DNA from: Anaerolineaceae bacterium UBA2274
Lineage (GTDB): Bacteria; Chloroflexota; Anaerolineae; Anaerolineales; Anaerolineaceae
DNA: 7,080 nt
Direction: 5' to 3'
Assembly: GCA_002347705.1 (NCBI GenBank)
Contig: DDWY01000027.1
Location: forward strand, 1 to 7,080
Made by a program: the position numbers and the translations under genes. The stretch's first letter is position 1. Each line of letters starts with the position of its first letter. This document shows positions 1 to 6,603 of this stretch, piece by piece. The notes under the pieces were generated by a model. That model did not search any database. It was not told where the DNA came from and saw only the letters and a list, made by a program, of their open reading frames with translations.

Positions 1-2
1 TT

Positions 3-719
3 TTATTGCTCGAATTCCTCGACCAATTTGCTTGGTTAAGGAATCTCAATGGGATTTTCAGTGTGATGCAATGGGCAGGTGTTTTGACCTTACTGGCTGG
101 AGGGGTACTTTTGTCGCTGCAGACCAGGATAAACCGGGTAATGGCATATCTGATCCTGATCGAGACGGGCTATTCGGTCCTGGCAATTGGCTTAATCAAC
201 CAGGGTGGAGGCAACGCCCTGGCTCTCAGCTTTATTCCCCGGGTTCTTGCCTACTGGCAGTGGTCCTACACACTCAGCTCCGTACAGCAGATTGCGCCAG
301 AAATCGACGGAAGTTTTTCATCGCTCAGCGGTCTTTTCTCCAGGCTGCCATTCCACAGCATGTCCTTGATCATCAGTTTGCTTAGTCTGCTCGGTCTGCC
401 TGCCCTTGGGCTCTTCCCTGCCAAACGCATGCTCTGGAATAGTATCGCTAATCTCACCTTCCGATATACCCCTCTGATCGCGCTGGCAGTGGCAGGCATG
501 GCGCTTTTCATCCTCCGCATGATGCATACCCTGCTCACTCACGACCCCGAGACACCACCCCCTGCTCTCCTTATCGCCAACGAAGAATCTCTTTTGCAAA
601 TTTTGATCCTTTGCTTTTTTACCTTACTTTCCTTGCTCATGGGAATTTTACCGCACATATTCCTCAACCCGTTTTTAGGCCTGCTTGAGCCCTTCATCCA
701 CCTCTTGCCGCTTGGTTAG
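3..719 (+). CDS. Proton-conducting antiporter subunit, NuoN/NuoM-like (C-terminal part, cut by window edge)
   Basis: This is the C-terminal half of a polytopic membrane protein of the complex I/Mrp antiporter family, whose members move protons across the cytoplasmic membrane, often coupled to NADH or hydrogenase-type redox modules. The frame is open to the window edge, so the TTG at 6 is probably internal. About 238 residues are visible against about 480 for a full NuoN. Counting from that TTG, hydrophobic segments lie near residues 20-39, 45-65, 72-90, 117-137, 153-173 and 197-220. The stretch 'INRVMAYLILIETGYSVLAIG' (42-62) matches the family's 'kr-AYSSI-H-GY' helix, but the usual Ser-Ser and His are replaced. 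'GLPALGLFPAK' (130-140) matches the 'GiPp-aGF-gK' helix, and Lys140 would be its conserved channel lysine. NuoN is the likeliest paralog, but NuoM/L or a hydrogenase antiporter subunit cannot be excluded. It ends just before the promoter of the next gene. Confidence 0.78.
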   Translation, partial: LLLEFLDQFAWLRNLNGIFSVMQWAGVLTLLAGGVLLSLQTRINRVMAYLILIETGYSVLAIGLINQGGGNALALSFIPRVLAYWQWSYTLSSVQQIAPEIDGSFSSLSGLFSRLPFHSMSLIISLLSLLGLPALGLFPAKRMLWNSIANLTFRYTPLIALAVAGMALFILRMMHTLLTHDPETPPPALLIANEESLLQILILCFFTLLSLLMGILPHIFLNPFLGLLEPFIHLLPLG

Positions 720-720
720 G

Positions 721-748
721 ATGACAGAACCGGTAAACATTGTATAAT
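721..748 (+). promoter_or_regulatory. Sigma70-type promoter for the coiled-coil/selB operon
   Basis: A -35 box ATGACA (721-726, 5 of 6 matches to TTGACA) is followed by a 16-bp spacer and a perfect -10 box TATAAT (743-748). Transcription would start near 755, giving a leader of about 22 nt before the ATG at 777. The -35 box begins one base after the stop codon of the antiporter gene, so the downstream genes can be transcribed separately from it. The call rests on box matches alone. Confidence 0.65.
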
Positions 749-766
749 CACAGCAGCATTAGCTAC

Positions 767-774
767 GAGGTGAT
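767..774 (+). promoter_or_regulatory. Ribosome binding site of the coiled-coil gene
   Basis: GAGGTGAT, an extended anti-Shine-Dalgarno match, has its GAGG core 6 nt before the ATG at 777. It fixes that ATG as the start and fits the short leader predicted from the promoter at 721-748. Confidence 0.7.
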
Positions 775-776
775 AT

Positions 777-1970
777 ATGGACGACTATTCTGGATTTGAA
801 CAACTTGAGAAGCGTGTCGAATGGCTCGATAACGAGAGGCGCAACGATAAGACCAATTTGGCCTCGTTGCAAAACCGCCTGACCATGCTGGAAGGCGAAA
901 ACCTCAACCTGCGCAAACAGATCAAAGAGCTTGAGTTGCTGATCACGAAAAATGCAAACCTAATTGCAAACGTAGAGAAATACGATAATCGCATTGACCG
1001 ACTAAATATTGACCTGACCAAGCAAATCCGTGATGTCAACGAACGGGCAGAGCTCAATCTGAACGAAGCCACCAAACGCACAAAACTCGAGATTGAGGCA
1101 ACGCGGAAATCTGTTGCGGAAATCTTCCAGTTCACCGAAGAGTTGGAGCCAATCCGAAATGAATTGCGCACCAACAAAGTTGAAGATGCACGCCTTTCCC
1201 GCTTGATCGAAGAACTCAAAGTGAAAATCCAAGAAGTGAGCCGCTTCGACGAGGACTACCGCCGCTCATTAAACTTACTGGAGGAAAACCGCCGCCAGGA
1301 AGCCAAGCGTCTGACGGATCTGCAAGGGGAAGTAGCTTCATTACGCAAGCGCCTGGAGGAAACCCGCAGCCGTTTCGACAGCTTCAGCGACAGCTTCCGC
1401 ACTCTGGACACCCGCATCACAGAATTGCAAACTTTTGAGAAAGATCGCAAACAAGCCCAATCCGTTTTTATCGAGAAAATCAACAATTCACTGGTTGAGA
1501 AGGACAGAACATTTGCCGCCTGGGAAAAGCGCTTTGTTGAAATCGACAAAGTAAACCTCAATTTGAATCAACAAATGGAAGGTCTAGAAGCCGCCCGCCA
1601 GGCAGTCAGCAAAGCACTTGGCAACGTGGACGAAGTAACACAACGTTTCGAGCGCCGCATCAATGAAGTGAGCGAATTCCAGAGATTGAACGATGAGCGC
1701 TTCCGCCAGGAATGGACGAGCTTCAAGTCCGACGACGTTAAACGTTGGGCAAATTTCATGCTCTCCCAGGAAGAACAAACTCGCGAAAATGTGCAGCAGT
1801 TCAAAGATCTGGCTGCCCAATTACATGAACTCGATGATCTGACCTCCTCTTTGCGCGACCAGCTTGAAGCCCTCAGCAGGAGCACGACCAGCCACCTGCG
1901 ATCTATCCTGGTAGCTTACCAGGATTCAATCCAGGAAATTTCACCCTTACTGGATAAGAAGATTAGCTGA
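777..1970 (+). CDS. Uncharacterised coiled-coil protein (397 aa)
   Basis: I do not recognise a named family. The protein is soluble-looking, with no signal peptide, no membrane segment and no cysteine. It is rich in Glu, Arg, Lys, Leu, Asn and Gln, with heptad-like hydrophobic spacing over most of residues 6-370, so a long, mostly continuous coiled coil is expected. A motif of the form [KR]I-x-E-[VL]-[SQ]-x-F recurs at residues 150-157 (KIQEVSRF), 213-220 (RITELQTF) and 294-301 (RINEVSEF). Each copy is followed by a charged stretch; Trp and Phe (e.g. FAAWEKRF, RQEWTSFK) follow the second and third. This suggests a repeated structural unit. The start is supported by the Shine-Dalgarno at 767-774. 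It is the first gene after the promoter and ends 2 bp before selB, so translation of the two is probably coupled. A scaffold, SMC-like or division-related role is possible, but nothing in the sequence specifies one. The reading frame is secure; the function is unknown. Confidence 0.9.
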   Translation: MDDYSGFEQLEKRVEWLDNERRNDKTNLASLQNRLTMLEGENLNLRKQIKELELLITKNANLIANVEKYDNRIDRLNIDLTKQIRDVNERAELNLNEATKRTKLEIEATRKSVAEIFQFTEELEPIRNELRTNKVEDARLSRLIEELKVKIQEVSRFDEDYRRSLNLLEENRRQEAKRLTDLQGEVASLRKRLEETRSRFDSFSDSFRTLDTRITELQTFEKDRKQAQSVFIEKINNSLVEKDRTFAAWEKRFVEIDKVNLNLNQQMEGLEAARQAVSKALGNVDEVTQRFERRINEVSEFQRLNDERFRQEWTSFKSDDVKRWANFMLSQEEQTRENVQQFKDLAAQLHELDDLTSSLRDQLEALSRSTTSHLRSILVAYQDSIQEISPLLDKKIS

Positions 1971-1972
1971 TT

Positions 1973-3871
1973 ATGCACATTGTCGGTACTGCCGGGCATG
2001 TTGACCACGGGAAATCAACCCTGATCTCTGCCTTAACCGGCACTAATCCGGACCGTCTTAAAGAAGAAATCGAACGCGAGATGACCATCGATCTTGGTTT
2101 CGCGTCCCTGGCGCTGCCGGGAGGCGAAACGATCGGCATCATCGACGTGCCTGGGCATCGCGATTTCGTCGGCAATATGCTCTCTGGCATCGGCGGAATT
2201 GATGCGGTTCTGCTGGTGATCGCAGCAAACGAAGGCGTCAGTGCCCAGACGCGTGAACACCTCGCAATTCTGGATTTATTAGAAATATCACGCGGGTTGA
2301 TCGTCCTCACCAAGTGTGACCTGGTCACGGACCGTGAATGGCTGGAATTAGTGGAGCTTGAAGCCCAGGAAGTGGTGGAAGGCACCAGCCTGGAGAACGC
2401 CCAGGTTGTGCGCGTATCAGCCCAAACGGGGGAGGGTCTGGACGAGCTTAAGCTCAAACTTGCCGAATTATTAACTGAAATTCCCCAAAAACGCGATCTC
2501 AACCGTCCGCGTCTGCCTGTGGACCGTGTCTTTACCCTTTCAGGATTTGGCACAGTTGTAACAGGCACCCTGCTGGATGGCAGCTTCTCGCTGGGAGATG
2601 AAGTAATTTGCCTGCCTGGCGGTAAGACCGGCCGAATCCGCGGCTTGCAGAACCACAATCGCAAACTGCAAAAAGTCAGCCCCGGTTACAGGACTGCCAT
2701 CAACCTCAACAACCTCTCAAAAGAGGATATCGATCGCGGGGACGTGATTGCCCTGCCTGCCACCTACAAACCCACCACTCGCCTTGATGCCTCAATCCGG
2801 CTGATACGGGATGCTACTACAGAATTAAAACACAACATGAGCCTCAAGGTCTTCGCCGGAGCAAGCGAAACTTTGGCACGGGTGCGTCTGCTGGGCGTGG
2901 AAGCCCTGAAGCCTGGCGAGGAAGGTTTCGTGCAGCTTGAACTGGAGGAACCCTTGGTTGCCATCCGCGGCGATCATTACGTGCTGCGGCTGCCCTCCCC
3001 TGCTGCCACCATTGGCGGAGGCGTCATCCTCGATGCTCAGCCTACCCGCCGTTATCGCCGCTTCGACGAGGTGACCCTCACCCGCCTGGAGCAGTTGCGC
3101 GTCGGTAAACGCGCGGACCTGGTCATGCAAGCACTCAATCGTCTGAACGTCTCCAATCTCGCCGCGCTCACCTCCCACACATCGCTTTCCGCGGCCGAAC
3201 TCGAAAACCAGTTAACTGAACTCGAAGATGCTGGCGAGGTTATTTTCCTCAGCAAGCACCCCAACCCTGCCAAAACACAATTAATTTCCACTCAAAACTT
3301 GCAGTCGATCGGCACACGCATTCTGGGCACTCTCGATGAATTCCACCAGAAATTTCCCCTCAAGGCAGGCATCAGCCGGGAGCAGTTGAAATCTATTCTG
3401 AAACTGACCCAGGAGCAATTCGACCTGGTTTTAGGCTTACTAAACCAGCAAGGCAAACTGGTGGAGCGGGGCACACTGGTTTGGGCAGCCAGCCATTCCA
3501 TCCTTCTCACACCTCAGCAGGAATCCCAGGCCGCCAACCTACTTGTAAAATTTACACAGTCTCCCTACTCACCACCAGATGTTACTGAAGCTGAAGCAGA
3601 GCTTGGGCTTGACGTTTTGGAAGGCTTGATCGCGACCAACAGGCTAATTCGCGTCTCAGATGCGGTGCTCTTTTTGCCCGACACAATCGAATCGATGAAA
3701 TCCTGGGTCCAGAAGGCAATCCAAGCTAACGGAAGCGTGTCGCTGGCACAATTCCGGGATCATTTTCAAACAAGTCGCAAATATGCCGCTGCTTTTCTGG
3801 AATATCTCGACTCGATTGGTTATACTTTAAGGAAAGGGGACGTGCGCGTCCTGAGAACAATAAAAACCTAA
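1973..3871 (+). CDS. selB: Selenocysteine-specific translation elongation factor SelB
   Basis: SelB is a cytoplasmic GTPase that carries selenocysteinyl-tRNA(Sec) to the ribosome at UGA codons followed by a SECIS hairpin. The 632 residues match a full-length bacterial SelB (about 610-640). The EF-Tu-like GTPase domain has the P-loop GHVDHGKST (8-16), switch I EREMTIDLGF (34-43), DVPGH (58-62), TKCD (113-116) and the SAQTGEG region (149-155). Beta-barrel domains II and III follow (about 175-355), including FTLSGFGTVVTGTL (187-200) and GGGVILDAQP (348-357). The C-terminal winged-helix array (about 360-632) ends with the SECIS-binding helix-turn region 'SRKYAAAFLEYLDSIGYTLR' (601-620) and KGDVRVL, so the mRNA-binding end is intact. 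The ATG lies 2 bp after the coiled-coil gene's stop and has only a weak Shine-Dalgarno, which suggests translational coupling. No selA, selC, selD or selenoprotein gene is visible here. Confidence 0.96.
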   Translation: MHIVGTAGHVDHGKSTLISALTGTNPDRLKEEIEREMTIDLGFASLALPGGETIGIIDVPGHRDFVGNMLSGIGGIDAVLLVIAANEGVSAQTREHLAILDLLEISRGLIVLTKCDLVTDREWLELVELEAQEVVEGTSLENAQVVRVSAQTGEGLDELKLKLAELLTEIPQKRDLNRPRLPVDRVFTLSGFGTVVTGTLLDGSFSLGDEVICLPGGKTGRIRGLQNHNRKLQKVSPGYRTAINLNNLSKEDIDRGDVIALPATYKPTTRLDASIRLIRDATTELKHNMSLKVFAGASETLARVRLLGVEALKPGEEGFVQLELEEPLVAIRGDHYVLRLPSPAATIGGGVILDAQPTRRYRRFDEVTLTRLEQLRVGKRADLVMQALNRLNVSNLAALTSHTSLSAAELENQLTELEDAGEVIFLSKHPNPAKTQLISTQNLQSIGTRILGTLDEFHQKFPLKAGISREQLKSILKLTQEQFDLVLGLLNQQGKLVERGTLVWAASHSILLTPQQESQAANLLVKFTQSPYSPPDVTEAEAELGLDVLEGLIATNRLIRVSDAVLFLPDTIESMKSWVQKAIQANGSVSLAQFRDHFQTSRKYAAAFLEYLDSIGYTLRKGDVRVLRTIKT

Positions 3872-3873
3872 AA

Positions 3874-3879
3874 AAGGAG
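3874..3879 (+). promoter_or_regulatory. Ribosome binding site of the phosphoglycerate dehydrogenase-type gene
   Basis: AAGGAG sits 5 nt before the ATG at 3885, inside the 13-bp gap after selB. This strong site suggests the gene is translated independently of selB although it probably shares the transcript. Confidence 0.75.
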
Positions 3880-3884
3880 AGAAT

Positions 3885-4823
3885 ATGGGTTTCAAAGTTT
3901 TGATCACAGACGGTTTGGAAAAGGAAGGCAAAGATCTTATCAATGCCGTTGGCGAAGCAGTGGATAAGAAGGGCATCGAGCCCGCCGAATTATTGCAAAT
4001 CATCGGGGAATACGACGGTTTGATCGTCCGTGGACGAACCAAAGTTACCAAAGAAGTTTTTGAAGCTGCAAAAAACCTTAAGGTAGTGGGTCGCGCGGGT
4101 GTGGGTGTGGACAACATCGACCTCGAAGCGGCAAAAGCCCACGGTGTGACCGTTGTAAATGCTCCCACTGCCACAACTATCGCAGTTGCTGAGCTGGGTT
4201 TTGGCATGATGCTGGCACTGGTGCGCGATATCCCTCGTACCGATAATGCAATGAAGCATGACCAATGGACTAAAAAAGACTACAAGGGACATGAATTAAA
4301 TGGCAAAACCCTCGGCATTGTCGGTTACGGCAACATCGGCAGCAGGATCAGCAAATATGCACAGGCGCTGGGCATGAAGGTCCTCTGCTACGATCCCATT
4401 CGCAACATAGACGAAATGCGCGCTACCGGTGCGGACCCGGTCCAGCTGGAAGAAATCTACGCAAAGGCTGACATCATCACTTTCCACGTCCCTTTGATCC
4501 CTGAAACAAAACACATGGTCAATGACGAAACCTTTGCCAAAATGAAAGATGGCGTTCTGCTCGTCAACGTTGCCCGCGGCGGCATTATCGAGGAAGCCGC
4601 ACTCCTGCGCGCTTTGGAAAGTGGAAAAGTGGCTGGTGCAGCTCTGGACGTCTACGAGAAGGAACCCCCAGTGGATTGGACCCTTGCGGAACATCCAAAA
4701 ATCATTGCGGTACCGCATGTTGGCGGTCAGACCGAGGAAGCCCAGATCCGCGTTGCTGGTGATATTGCCAGCGAAGTCATGAACGTCCTGCAGGGTAATC
4801 CCTTGCGCTGGAAAATCTGCTAA
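3885..4823 (+). CDS. serA: D-3-phosphoglycerate dehydrogenase-type 2-hydroxyacid dehydrogenase (short, no ACT domain)
   Basis: This is an NAD-dependent D-2-hydroxyacid dehydrogenase, most likely oxidising 3-phosphoglycerate to 3-phosphohydroxypyruvate, the first step of serine synthesis, in the cytoplasm. At 312 residues it has the substrate- and nucleotide-binding domains only; the regulatory ACT and ASB domains of long SerA proteins are absent, so serine feedback through ACT is not expected. Visible features are the GRAGVGVDNID segment (69-79), NAPTATT...AELGFGMMLAL (92-112), the Rossmann motif GYGNIG (147-152) with Asp170 as the likely adenosine-ribose ligand, and the catalytic triad Arg231 (VARGGI), Glu260 (YEKEPP) and His278 (PHVGGQTEEA). 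The start is set by AAGGAG at 3874-3879. It follows selB by 13 bp and is ended by a hairpin at 4869-4894, so it is probably the last gene of the operon. A glyoxylate/hydroxypyruvate reductase or another 2-hydroxyacid dehydrogenase is the main alternative, so the symbol is tentative. Confidence 0.87.
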   Translation: MGFKVLITDGLEKEGKDLINAVGEAVDKKGIEPAELLQIIGEYDGLIVRGRTKVTKEVFEAAKNLKVVGRAGVGVDNIDLEAAKAHGVTVVNAPTATTIAVAELGFGMMLALVRDIPRTDNAMKHDQWTKKDYKGHELNGKTLGIVGYGNIGSRISKYAQALGMKVLCYDPIRNIDEMRATGADPVQLEEIYAKADIITFHVPLIPETKHMVNDETFAKMKDGVLLVNVARGGIIEEAALLRALESGKVAGAALDVYEKEPPVDWTLAEHPKIIAVPHVGGQTEEAQIRVAGDIASEVMNVLQGNPLRWKIC

Positions 4824-4868
4824 TTCACTGAGGAACCACCACGATTTCAACGAATCACAGAATAATCA

Positions 4869-4894
4869 AAACGGGTCCCCGCAGGGACCTGTTT
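4869..4894 (+). terminator. Rho-independent-type terminator after the dehydrogenase gene
   Basis: The stem is 4869-4879 paired with 4884-4894 (11 bp with one G-T wobble, core GGTCCC/GGGACC), closed by the 4-nt loop CGCA. It starts 45 bp after the stop codon. The T-tract is short (TGTTTCCT), so termination strength is uncertain. It would end the coiled-coil/selB/dehydrogenase transcript. Confidence 0.65.
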
Positions 4895-4948
4895 CCTATC
4901 ATCTTGGGTTGAGCCAACTATACCTCGCCCTTGGGGAAGGCACCCCAG

Positions 4949-5100
4949 TCTGAGTTTTCTCTCCAACGAGATCAACATTTTTCTCAGATACTGAATCCCA
5001 ATTAATTCACCCCCTCCAACGTAGCGAAAAGGTGAAGGCGGTCACACCTAAACCCCCTCCAGCGCAGCGATGGGAGGGGGGGCTAGGGGGGTGGGTCATT
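4949..5100 (+). repeat. Composite intergenic repeat, copy A
   Basis: This is the shorter copy (152 bp) of a repeat found again at 5135-5336. The left module (4949 to about 5010) is nearly identical to copy B, including CTGAGTTTTCTCTCCAACG and GATACTGAATCCCA, but lacks the 6 bp CATGGC present in B. A C/G-rich middle module with CCCCCTCCAACG follows. The right module has a palindrome and the shared end AGGGGGGTGGGTCATT. It has no coding content and no transposase nearby. It resembles REP/MITE-like palindromic repeats of Chloroflexota and cyanobacteria, judged from general knowledge. Confidence 0.75.
5053..5080 (+). repeat. GC-rich palindrome within repeat copy A
   Basis: CCCCCTCC (5053-5060) pairs perfectly with GGAGGGGG (5073-5080), leaving a 12-nt loop. 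The same arm recurs in copy B at 5205-5210 with 5231-5236 (6 bp, 20-nt loop) and as an unpaired left arm at 5260-5267. It is the signature hairpin of the repeat family. Confidence 0.75.
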
Positions 5101-5114
5101 TTGGATCAAACGCG

Positions 5115-5129
5115 TATCAATTATTGATA
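5115..5129 (+). repeat. 15-bp AT-rich palindrome between the two repeat copies
   Basis: TATCAAT-T-ATTGATA is a perfect 7-bp inverted repeat around one central base. It lies in the 34-bp spacer separating repeat copies A and B and contrasts with their GC-rich arms. Its shape would suit a dimeric DNA-binding protein, but it is downstream of both flanking genes, so an operator role has no obvious target. Confidence 0.6.
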
Positions 5130-5134
5130 TCCTA

Positions 5135-5336
5135 TCTGAGTTTTCTCTCCAACGGGATCAACCATGGCATTTTTCTCGGATACTGAATCCCAGCTAATGG
5201 CACACCCTCCAGCCGAGGAACGAGGCGAAGGGAGGGGGATTGAGGGGCGAAGTCCCCAACCCCCTCCAGCGAAGCGGTGGTCGAAGATCCGTGTAGCGCA
5301 GCGAAAGGGAAGTGGGGGTAAGGGGGGTGGGTCATT
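5135..5336 (+). repeat. Composite intergenic repeat, copy B (expanded)
   Basis: This is the longer copy (202 bp) of the repeat at 4949-5100. Its left module matches copy A except for scattered substitutions and the extra CATGGC. Its middle is expanded with a CCCTCC/GGAGGG hairpin (5205-5236), a GGGG/CCCC hairpin (5244-5257) and another CCCCCTCC arm (5260-5267), followed by GTGTAGCGCAGCGAAAGGG. Both copies end in AGGGGGGTGGGTCATT. The size difference is due to gained or lost internal modules rather than simple point divergence. Confidence 0.75.
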
Positions 5337-5365
5337 CTCTGTGCTACTTTGTTAACAGCAGTGGT

Positions 5366-5391
5366 AAAAACAAGTCTCTCACGTGACTTGT
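5366..5391 (-). terminator. Rho-independent terminator of the L,D-transpeptidase gene
   Basis: Read on the minus strand, ACAAGTC (5391-5385) pairs perfectly with GACTTGT (5376-5370) around an 8-nt loop, and the stem runs into TTTTT (5370-5366). It begins 5 bp after the TAA at 5397. This is a clear intrinsic terminator, showing that the gene is probably the last or only cistron of its transcript. Confidence 0.8.
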
Positions 5392-5396
5392 ATTAC

Positions 5397-6596
5397 TTAA
5401 TTTTGTATCGTCGGCGTCGGATAAATGATCTCTTGCGCAGGCGTGCCGACGGGCGTGGGCGTGGGGATGGGAGTCTCACCGGATGAGTCGTGCACGTACA
5501 CCCAGTCGCCCAGCTTTGCCCAGTTGAAAAGCCAATGCGCGTCGCCAGGGAACATGTTCACACAGCCGTGCGACTGTGTAAACCCCAATGATGCCGGCCA
5601 ATAAATGCCATGAATTGCCTGGGCATGGTTGTAATACATCGTCCAGGGAACACCTTCCAGTGAATAAAAGTCAGAGCGATCGCTGGTGTAGGAACCTTGC
5701 ATCAGTTCAAGCTCCCGTTTTTCGTAAATGTAATACAGCCCGGGGTCAGAATAAAGTTCGCCTGAACCAGTTGCCACCAAAGCCGCAAACACCAGCCGCT
5801 CATCCTCGTAAGCTGCCAGGGTCTGGTTATAAAGGTCGATGCTGATCCAGCGCTTATTGTCAACTCCCTCAGGCGGAGTCGGATCCACCACCAGGCGGCG
5901 CGACTTCAGCGAGGGGATCCACTCCCCCGGTCCTGCCTCGTACCATTCATACCCTTCCGCTTCCACCACCTGGTAGATCTGGAACTCTACGTACTTTTCA
6001 TACTGTTTGCCAGTTTGAGGGGCAACAAAGCTTGGTTGGGTGTAGCTTGGCGTAGGGTTGATTGTCCAGCCAAAGTCGTTTTGAGGTGTGGCATAAAACT
6101 CAAGCCCCTGCCATTTAGGCCAGGAATAGAAAGGCGTCGCCTCCACCCACCCGCCGGACATTGTCCGCACAAAAGTTCTTCCGCCCGAAACTGCCGAATC
6201 GATCATCGTCACGTAACGGCTTGCGCCATCCGGAATGGTCTGCAAGACCGTGCCTCCGCTGATAGCATCATTCAGGCTTGCGTACACGGGCGTTTCCGCG
6301 CCGTTGATCCTGGCTACACGAACCGGCAATTCAGATAAAGATGAGTCTGGCTTTGCGGCAGCCAGTGGTTTGATCGGATAGGGAAATCCTGAGTCATGCA
6401 ATTGGGATATCGTCTGCGAAGCTCCCATCGGCAGGCAGTCCCCTGGATCCGTGAGATAGTAGCCTGGCAGGCAGAGCGGTAAATCGTAATATGGCGCGGG
6501 CGGCACTGCAGGATCAGCGGCTTGCGTTGCTGCTGGCAAAGCAGCCAATAGCAGAGCAATCACAGCCAACAAAAGCAGGAAATTCTTGGTTTTCAT
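5397..6596 (-). CDS. Secreted L,D-transpeptidase, YkuD domain
   Basis: The product is an extracytoplasmic cysteine transpeptidase of the YkuD (LdtA-type) family, which forms 3-3 cross-links or attaches proteins in peptidoglycan-like walls. From the ATG at 6596 it has 399 residues. The signal peptide covers residues 1 to about 26, with a Lys-rich start, a Leu/Ala-rich core and a likely cut after ATQA. A Pro-rich segment with two cysteines, CLPGYYLTDPGDC (42-54), may form a disulfide. An SH3-like stretch follows near residues 92-154, and the catalytic domain spans about 249-370. The active-site signature is HGIYWPASLGFTQSHGCVNM (329-348), with nucleophile Cys345 and His329. The tail is Pro/Thr-rich (TPIPTPTPVGTP). 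A longer frame opens with TTG at 6632, but that codon lies in the -35 box, so the ATG preceding MKTKN is preferred; an ATG at 6605 is the other option. No Shine-Dalgarno is visible, consistent with a leaderless mRNA. Confidence 0.92.
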   Translation of the reverse strand: MKTKNFLLLLAVIALLLAALPAATQAADPAVPPAPYYDLPLCLPGYYLTDPGDCLPMGASQTISQLHDSGFPYPIKPLAAAKPDSSLSELPVRVARINGAETPVYASLNDAISGGTVLQTIPDGASRYVTMIDSAVSGGRTFVRTMSGGWVEATPFYSWPKWQGLEFYATPQNDFGWTINPTPSYTQPSFVAPQTGKQYEKYVEFQIYQVVEAEGYEWYEAGPGEWIPSLKSRRLVVDPTPPEGVDNKRWISIDLYNQTLAAYEDERLVFAALVATGSGELYSDPGLYYIYEKRELELMQGSYTSDRSDFYSLEGVPWTMYYNHAQAIHGIYWPASLGFTQSHGCVNMFPGDAHWLFNWAKLGDWVYVHDSSGETPIPTPTPVGTPAQEIIYPTPTIQN

Positions 6597-6603
6597 AAGC
6601 TGC

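Larger units (their letters stand above)
4824..5396 (+). other. Convergent intergenic region, non-coding, repeat-rich
   Basis: This 573-bp gap separates the convergent dehydrogenase and L,D-transpeptidase genes. It contains a terminator for each gene (4869-4894 on + and 5366-5391 on -), a small TGGGG/CCCCA hairpin (4932-4947), two copies of a composite repeat, and a 15-bp palindrome between them. The open frames across it (for example 5164-5355 on + and 5132-5335 on -) are low-complexity readings of the repeats and look non-coding. Confidence 0.75.

Noticed and set aside
721..747. 8-codon ORF (MTEPVNIV) starting one base after the antiporter stop
   Set aside because: It coincides with the -35 to -10 promoter elements and is too short to support; probably chance.
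1963..2664. 233-codon minus-strand ORF opposite selB
   Set aside because: It is Arg/Ser-rich, has no family features and lies fully over the unmistakable SelB GTPase domain; it is a shadow frame.
3798..3826. Internal promoter for the dehydrogenase gene (TATACT at 3821-3826)
   Set aside because: The -10 match is fair, but no acceptable -35 box lies at 16-18 bp; read-through from the upstream promoter is simpler.
4296..4850. 184-codon minus-strand ORF opposite the dehydrogenase gene
   Set aside because: It overlaps the Rossmann and catalytic regions of a clear enzyme, has no good ribosome site and no recognisable domain.
5164..5355. 63-codon ORF in the intergenic repeat, with an opposing 67-codon frame at 5132-5335
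   Set aside because: Both are translations of the palindromic repeat, Pro/Gly/Arg-rich and without ribosome sites; treated as non-coding.
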